Positions 5,624 to 9,154 of a stretch of DNA of 9,154 nt are shown here, piece by piece (the first letter of the stretch is position 1; every line of letters begins with the position of its first letter). Position numbers and translations under genes: made by a program. The notes under the pieces were generated by a model. That model was not told the DNA's origin. It did not search any database and saw only the letters and a program-made list of their open reading frames with translations. The stretch lies in the NCBI GenBank assembly GCA_937858235.1, contig CALLZZ010000105.1:1-9154 (forward strand). Direction: 5' to 3'. Origin of the DNA: an uncultured Clostridia bacterium (GTDB lineage: Bacteria > Bacillota > Clostridia > Oscillospirales > Oscillospiraceae).

Positions 5624-7321
5624 ATGGGCGAAGAAAACAAGAACAATCTCACAGAAGAAAAGTCTGAATCCATTCAGACAGAGGATACAGTGAAAGAAAC
5701 CGAACAGCCGGACAAAGTGAAAACGCAGCCGGAAGGGAAGAAAGAGAAGCCCCAAAAGACGAAAAAGGAAAGAAAGTCCAGGAAGGAAGAGGAAGCGCTG
5801 GCAGGACTCTCCATGAAAGGACGGCAGAAGGTTCTGGAAGAGCGGAAAGAAAAACGCCGCAAAAAGTGGTACATTGCCCTAGGCATCGTGATTGTGGTTC
5901 TGATTGCAGGGCTGCTGTTTTTTGATTCCGGCTGTCTCCAACGCAGTCTCACCGCTTTGAAGGTAGGGAACAAGTCCTACTCTGCGGCAGAACTGGATTA
6001 CTATTACTACGCCGGCTATAATAGTTACTCTCCTTATGCTACCTACTACGGGCTGGACACCAGCAAAAGCTTGAAGGAGCAGGAGATTTACAGCGGCACC
6101 ACTTGGTACGATTATTTCCGAGATAATGCGAAAAATACGCTGACCAACGTGGCTGTGCTGATCCAAGAGGCGGAAAAGGCAGACTACAGCCTAAGCAAAG
6201 AGGGGCAGGAGACGGTGGATCAAAACCTTCAGGAGCTCAAGGATACCTGTACGGAGAACGGATATACGGTCTCTGCGTACCTGAGTGCGTCCTACGGCCG
6301 GTATATGAACTACAACACCTATGAAAAGGTGGTAACGAACAGCCAGCTGGCACAGGAATACGAGACCAAGGTGAAGGAATCCTTTGACCAGACGGATAAG
6401 GATGTCGACAATTACTACAAAGAACATAAGGCAGAGCTGGACACCTTTGAGTATGAGGCGTATCTGGTGCCGGTGAGCACAGATAGTGGTACCGATGCGG
6501 ACGGCAACACGGAGGAACCGACGGAAGAGGAAACTGCGGTGGCAGAGACCAAGGCAAAGAAGGGTGCCAAAGCCCTGAAAGAGGCCATGACTGCTGGTGA
6601 CGAGGATAAGATCAAGGATCTGGTGGAAGAGTACGGTGCCACGGACTACAGCGATCAGGCCTATGACAGCTTCAGTGGATATGACTTCAGTGATTGGCTC
6701 ACCGATGAAAAGCGGGAGGCTGGAGACGTGACCTCGGTAAAGTATGAAACGGAGGACTCCGATGAAGAAACCGTCTTGAACGGATACTATGTAGTTCGGT
6801 TTGAGAAGCGTTATCTCGATAAAAGCCGCGATGCGACCTTCCGAAATATTTTGGTCAAGGCAGAAGCTGCAAAGGATGAAAAAGATGAAGCGGTCACAGA
6901 GGAAGACGGTAGCACCGTTTATGACTATGATGCGGCAAAGAAAACCGTGGAAGATCTCCAGAAGAAGTGGCAGAAGAATGGCGGTGACGCTGATGCCTTT
7001 GCCGACCTGACCGAGAAAAATTCTGGCGATACCACCTCCAGCACCAATGGCGGTCTCTACGAAGACGCTGCAAAAGACGATGTGTCTGATGCACTGAAGA
7101 CTTGGCTCTTTGACGAAACCCACAAAGAGGGCGACTACGCCATCTTGAAGGATGAGGATAATGTAGGGTATCAGTTGGTCTATTTCGAATCCTACAGCGA
7201 GAAGTATCACTGGCAGAATGTCTGCATTGACGCACTCCAGAATGCCGATTATAATGACTGGTACGAAGGGGTAGCTAAGGACTACAAGGACAGCACCACA
7301 TCTATGTATCACTTTGTGTAA
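5624..7321 (+). CDS. membrane-anchored parvulin-like foldase (PrsA/SurA type)
   Basis: A 565-residue protein likely to help fold exported proteins at the outer membrane face. Residues 1-81 are a highly charged cytoplasmic region, and 82-100 (KWYIALGIVIVVLIAGLLFF) a membrane anchor. Cys104 follows, but its context (FDSGC) does not fit a normal lipobox. A Tyr-rich chaperone-type helical region spans about 113-272. Two parvulin-like halves follow: about 274-396 (opens FEYEAYLV, ends GYYVVRFEKRY) and about 405-525 (ATFRNILVK, then DAFADLTEKNSGD, TNGGLYEDA, and ending GYQLVYFESY). The second half reads FRNILVK where active parvulins have RHILV, so the usual histidine is Asn408. The first half lacks most motifs. 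The start at 5624 is set by GGAGG 10 bases upstream; the open frame before it has no ATG. It is transcribed alone from a strong promoter to a hairpin at 7379. Confidence 0.82.
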   Translation: MGEENKNNLTEEKSESIQTEDTVKETEQPDKVKTQPEGKKEKPQKTKKERKSRKEEEALAGLSMKGRQKVLEERKEKRRKKWYIALGIVIVVLIAGLLFFDSGCLQRSLTALKVGNKSYSAAELDYYYYAGYNSYSPYATYYGLDTSKSLKEQEIYSGTTWYDYFRDNAKNTLTNVAVLIQEAEKADYSLSKEGQETVDQNLQELKDTCTENGYTVSAYLSASYGRYMNYNTYEKVVTNSQLAQEYETKVKESFDQTDKDVDNYYKEHKAELDTFEYEAYLVPVSTDSGTDADGNTEEPTEEETAVAETKAKKGAKALKEAMTAGDEDKIKDLVEEYGATDYSDQAYDSFSGYDFSDWLTDEKREAGDVTSVKYETEDSDEETVLNGYYVVRFEKRYLDKSRDATFRNILVKAEAAKDEKDEAVTEEDGSTVYDYDAAKKTVEDLQKKWQKNGGDADAFADLTEKNSGDTTSSTNGGLYEDAAKDDVSDALKTWLFDETHKEGDYAILKDEDNVGYQLVYFESYSEKYHWQNVCIDALQNADYNDWYEGVAKDYKDSTTSMYHFV

Positions 7322-7378
7322 TGAATTAGGAAAAACAGCAAGTTATACATTCGTTTAGAGAGAGAAGAATCACAAAAG

Positions 7379-7405
7379 AACCCGGATCAATTTTTGGTCC
7401 GGGTT
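7379..7405. terminator. shared terminator of two converging transcripts
   Basis: Perfect 8-base arms AACCCGGA and TCCGGGTT around an 11-base loop. T-rich sequence follows on both strands (TTTGTGTTG on plus, CTTTTG on minus). It lies 57 bases after the foldase stop and 18 bases after the DUF1292 stop at 7424. Confidence 0.85.
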
Positions 7406-7423
7406 TGTGTTGTGTAGAGCAGG

Positions 7424-7735
7424 TTAGAGCAGATCGTTAGCTTCAAAACTGTTGCCGCCGAAATCGAAGGCGTTCATATTTTTAATCTGAAAAATATCAA
7501 ATACAGCCTGTTCCAGATCCTCGTCATTAACGGGTACGTAACCTTCTGCTTTTTGGGCATCCTCACCCTCTAAACGCAAAATGGCAACGTTGCCGGCTGC
7601 ATTTTCCGCTGGCATAAACACGCCGTAGGCGGTTCCATCGTACTCGACCATATCCAGCAGTTCGTATAGGACGGTAGCGCCGTCCTCGTCGGTCAGTTCC
7701 AGCGCCACATAGTTGTCATCGGTATCAAAGAGCAT
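7424..7735 (-). CDS. DUF1292 (YrzB-family) protein, ruvX partner copy
   Basis: A 103-residue acidic cytoplasmic protein of unknown function. The family core is present: NYVALELTDEDGATVLYELLDM, VEYDGTAYGVFMP, then GNVAILRLEGE and LEQAVFDIF. After the core a non-acidic C-terminal extension (residues 86-103, MNAFDFGGNSFEANDLL) has no match in the other copy. GGAGG lies 8 bases before the ATG. The ATG overlaps the end of ruvX by 11 bases, the usual sign of translational coupling; the ruvX-yrzB order is known from other Firmicutes. It is clearly related to the protein at 4879-5205 but diverged. Confidence 0.9.
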   Translation of the reverse strand: MLFDTDDNYVALELTDEDGATVLYELLDMVEYDGTAYGVFMPAENAAGNVAILRLEGEDAQKAEGYVPVNDEDLEQAVFDIFQIKNMNAFDFGGNSFEANDLL

Positions 7736-8168
7736 TTCCGGTTCCTCCCTCTTTTCGGTTGCGGCGAAAGCCCAGGTAACCCTCTAGAATCAGGGTTGCC
7801 GCCACAGCGTCAATCTGTTGCTTGCGCTTCTTTCCTCGGCGACCATTCTCGGACAGAATGCGGTGGGCATCTACTGTGGTCAGCCGCTCGTCCCAGAGGT
7901 GAACTGGCAGACCTGTTTCAGCCTCCAGCAGCTTGGCCAGAGCCTCGCTTTTCAAAACGCGCTCCCCTTTGGTGTCGTTCATGTTTTTGGGATATCCCAG
8001 CACCAGCTCTTCCACATCGTGCTCAGCGATGATGGCCTTTAGCTGGTCAACTACCACATCCTGTTTTCTGCTGTTGATGGTGGTGGTCCAGCCGGCCAGC
8101 ATACCGGTAGGATCAGAGATGGCTACGCCAGTGTGGGCGTCACCATAGTCCACAGCCATGATTCGCAT
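7725..8168 (-). CDS. ruvX: RuvX/YqgF, pre-16S rRNA nuclease family
   Basis: A 147-residue RNase H-fold protein of the RuvX/YqgF family, which in Escherichia coli acts in 16S rRNA 5'-end maturation and was once proposed as a Holliday junction resolvase. All blocks are visible: MAVDYGDAHTGVAISDP with Asp7, LVLGYPKNMNDTKGERV (56-71), LWDERLTTVDAHRIL (91-105) and QQIDAVAATLILEGYL with Asp120. Of three in-frame ATG codons I chose 8168 (MRIMAVDYG): it has GAGGG 5 bases upstream and matches the family's usual start. The one at 8180 has only a weak site and the one at 8159 would cut close to the first strand. It leads a two-gene operon with DUF1292. The common upstream neighbours alaS and the small ireB-type gene are not present here. 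Confidence 0.95.
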   Translation of the reverse strand: MRIMAVDYGDAHTGVAISDPTGMLAGWTTTINSRKQDVVVDQLKAIIAEHDVEELVLGYPKNMNDTKGERVLKSEALAKLLEAETGLPVHLWDERLTTVDAHRILSENGRRGKKRKQQIDAVAATLILEGYLGFRRNRKEGGTGNAL

Positions 8169-8205
8169 CGAATCCCTCATTTCTCAGTGATACAAGTTCC
8201 CGTCC

Positions 8206-8235
8206 ATTGTAGCATCTGAGCCCCATTTCTGTCCA
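8206..8235 (-). promoter_or_regulatory. sigma-A promoter of the ruvX-DUF1292 operon
   Basis: On the minus strand TGGACA (8235-8230), an 18-base spacer and TACAAT (8211-8206) preceded by TGC, an extended -10. The leader is about 30 bases. TGTCC at 8230-8234 forms an inverted repeat with GGACA at 8254-8258, so the -35 sits inside a possible hairpin or operator. Confidence 0.65.
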
Positions 8236-8285
8236 GTGTCAGCGGGTGATGCCGGACAGATTCTTCCGACACTACTTTTTTTTTT
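8236..8285 (+). other. hairpin followed by a T10 tract ahead of the repeat gene
   Basis: GTGTC (8236-8240) and GACAC (8268-8272) can pair, extended by GG/CC with a bulge; ten consecutive T follow at 8276-8285. In shape this is an intrinsic terminator on the plus strand, yet no plus-strand gene lies between 7321 and here. It could stop antisense transcription through ruvX, act as an attenuator, or serve as an AT-rich promoter element. Confidence 0.4.
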
Positions 8286-8298
8286 CATTAGAATATGT

Positions 8299-8304
8299 CA
8301 TAAT
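8299..8304 (+). promoter_or_regulatory. candidate -10 box of the repeat gene
   Basis: CATAAT, 33 bases before the GTG. The -35 position falls in the T10 tract and has no consensus. CATAATA also fits the sigma-G -10 pattern CATWHTA, but there is no matching -35. A weak call. Confidence 0.3.
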
Positions 8305-8337
8305 AGTGAGCAGAATAAACACCCTGGGGAAAGGCTT

Positions 8338-9154
8338 GTGAATGGAATGCGGAGAATGGCTGCGAACAATTTGATATTGAGCGTAATGCTGCTCTGTGCC
8401 CCTACGGCGGCGGCGGCGAATACGGCGGCGTACACAGAACATCCCGTGCGGGTGATCGTGGGCATTGTTGCGCTGGTTTTGGCGGTATTGCTGACACTGT
8501 TCACCGTGCTCTGGAGGTTGGTGAAGCAGGCGACGCGCAAGCGCAGCTATGGCAATACGATGCAGTACGGCAACACCACCACGTCCCATAAGACGATAAG
8601 GAAAGGGAAGCGGCGGTATGGGAAGGCTGCACTGGCTGCGATGTTTTTTCCCAGCTACCGGGGTGGAAAAGGTAAGGCTCCGCTGGCAGAACTCCCAGTA
8701 TTGGCGCTAAACCGGCACCGTAAGATCAAAGGACGCCGTTCCCGCTATGGCGGCAGAATGATCGCTATACCTGTCAAAAATTATACCGGTGGGAAGTCCA
8801 GGGTGGCTTCCGCAGTGTTTGCCTCCGCCTTGCCCGGCAGTTATCGAAAAAAGCAGGGTGGCACCAAGCGCTACGGTAGAACTGCGTTTCCGGTTTCGGC
8901 AACCGCCTACAAGGGCGGTGGCTCGGTGGCTAGTGCTGCCCGGTTTGAGAACACCTTGCCTCTGTCCCATCGCAGGAAAGCGAAGGCATCCAAGTATTAT
9001 GGTGGAAAGTTTTTTGCCAATCCCATCAAGGGGTACAAGGGCGGTGGCTCAGTGGCAGGTGGTGCCCGGTTTGAGAACACCTTGCCCCTGTCCCATGGCG
9101 GGAAAGCGAAGGCATCCAAGTATTATGGTGGGAAGTTTTTTGCCAATCCCATCA
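8338..9154 (+). CDS. unrecognised basic Gly/Tyr-rich repeat membrane protein, 3' end outside window
   Basis: I do not recognise this protein. The frame is open for 272 codons to the right edge. I chose the GTG at 8338, with GGGGA 7 bases upstream (in AAAGG-rich context); ATG codons at 8347 and 8356 are alternatives with poorer spacing. Residues 1-27 look like a signal peptide (MRRMAANNLILSVMLLCAPTAAAA), and 38-62 form a second hydrophobic segment followed by VKQATRKR. From about 70 on, the protein is very rich in Lys, Arg, Gly, Tyr, Ser and Ala, and is made of 42-residue repeats starting at residue 107. By the positive-inside rule the repeats would lie in the cytoplasm. Coding is supported by the repeat period of 126 bases (42 codons) and by half of the changes between the last two units being silent. 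It diverges from ruvX and its function is unknown. Confidence 0.75.
   Translation, partial: MNGMRRMAANNLILSVMLLCAPTAAAANTAAYTEHPVRVIVGIVALVLAVLLTLFTVLWRLVKQATRKRSYGNTMQYGNTTTSHKTIRKGKRRYGKAALAAMFFPSYRGGKGKAPLAELPVLALNRHRKIKGRRSRYGGRMIAIPVKNYTGGKSRVASAVFASALPGSYRKKQGGTKRYGRTAFPVSATAYKGGGSVASAARFENTLPLSHRRKAKASKYYGGKFFANPIKGYKGGGSVAGGARFENTLPLSHGGKAKASKYYGGKFFANPI
8656..9154 (+). repeat. array of 126-base (42-codon) tandem repeats
   Basis: Four units in the same frame: 8656-8781, 8782-8907, 8908-9033 and 9034-9154 (cut five bases short by the window). The shared protein pattern starts Tyr-x-Gly-Gly, has Leu-Pro near 17-18 and Ser-His/Tyr near 20-21, then a Lys/Arg-rich stretch, Tyr-Gly near 31-32 and Pro-Ile/Val near 39-40. 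Units 1 and 2 are strongly diverged. Units 3 and 4 differ at 8 of the 118 bases I compared. A still older partial unit seems to precede the array (SHKTIRKGKRRYG, aligning with positions 20-32). Confidence 0.9.

Noticed and set aside
5932..5944. Lipobox at Cys104 of the foldase
   Set aside because: The sequence FDSGC lacks the Leu/Val/Ile at -3, and the long charged region before the membrane helix is unlike a lipoprotein signal.
6191..7312. 373-codon minus-strand open frame
   Set aside because: Antisense shadow of the foldase gene, whose acidic codons read backwards as hydrophobic ones.
8272..8970. Minus-strand frames of about 80-105 codons over the repeat gene
   Set aside because: They do not follow the 42-codon repeat unit as a continuous frame and lack ribosome sites; the plus-strand frame is longer and keeps all repeats in phase.
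8656..9154. Repeats considered as a CRISPR array
   Set aside because: The 126-base units are contiguous, in frame and coding, without unique spacers between short repeats.

Overview
The window reads as a chromosomal stretch of a low-redox, spore-forming Firmicute, most likely a gut clostridium. This is inferred from a BofC-like sporulation protein, two YrzB-type DUF1292 proteins, strong GGAGG ribosome binding sites, and sigma-A promoters with 17-base spacers. A placement near Oscillospiraceae is only an impression from gene style and moderate GC content.

Layout. Positions 1-1451 (minus strand) hold a threonine-pathway operon: an ACT-domain regulator followed 17 bases later by homoserine dehydrogenase, whose 3' end runs off the left edge. 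Positions 1630-4305 (minus strand) hold a class A penicillin-binding protein with a TTG start, an extended -10 promoter and a terminator. Positions 4385-5205 (plus strand) hold a short BofC-C-like protein behind a possible forespore promoter, then an acidic DUF1292 protein with its own sigma-A promoter. Positions 5206-5623 hold no protein gene. They carry a structured RNA that I read as 6S RNA, a 13-base palindrome, a strong terminator and a near-consensus promoter. That promoter drives a membrane-anchored foldase with two parvulin-like halves (5624-7321), which ends at a hairpin shared with the convergent operon ruvX-DUF1292 (8168 to 7424, minus strand). Positions 8236-9154 hold a hairpin with a T10 tract, then an unrecognised gene that is open to the right edge.

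Working together. The regulator and homoserine dehydrogenase act in threonine/methionine supply. The penicillin-binding protein and the foldase both act at the outer face of the membrane, in wall synthesis and in folding of secreted proteins. RuvX acts in rRNA maturation, and 6S RNA would tune RNA polymerase in stationary phase.

The least explained element is the right-hand gene. It encodes a signal-peptide-like start, a second membrane segment and a very basic Gly/Tyr-rich region built from 42-residue tandem repeats. The first repeats are diverged and the last two are about 93% identical in DNA. The array is cut by the window edge, and I do not recognise the protein.
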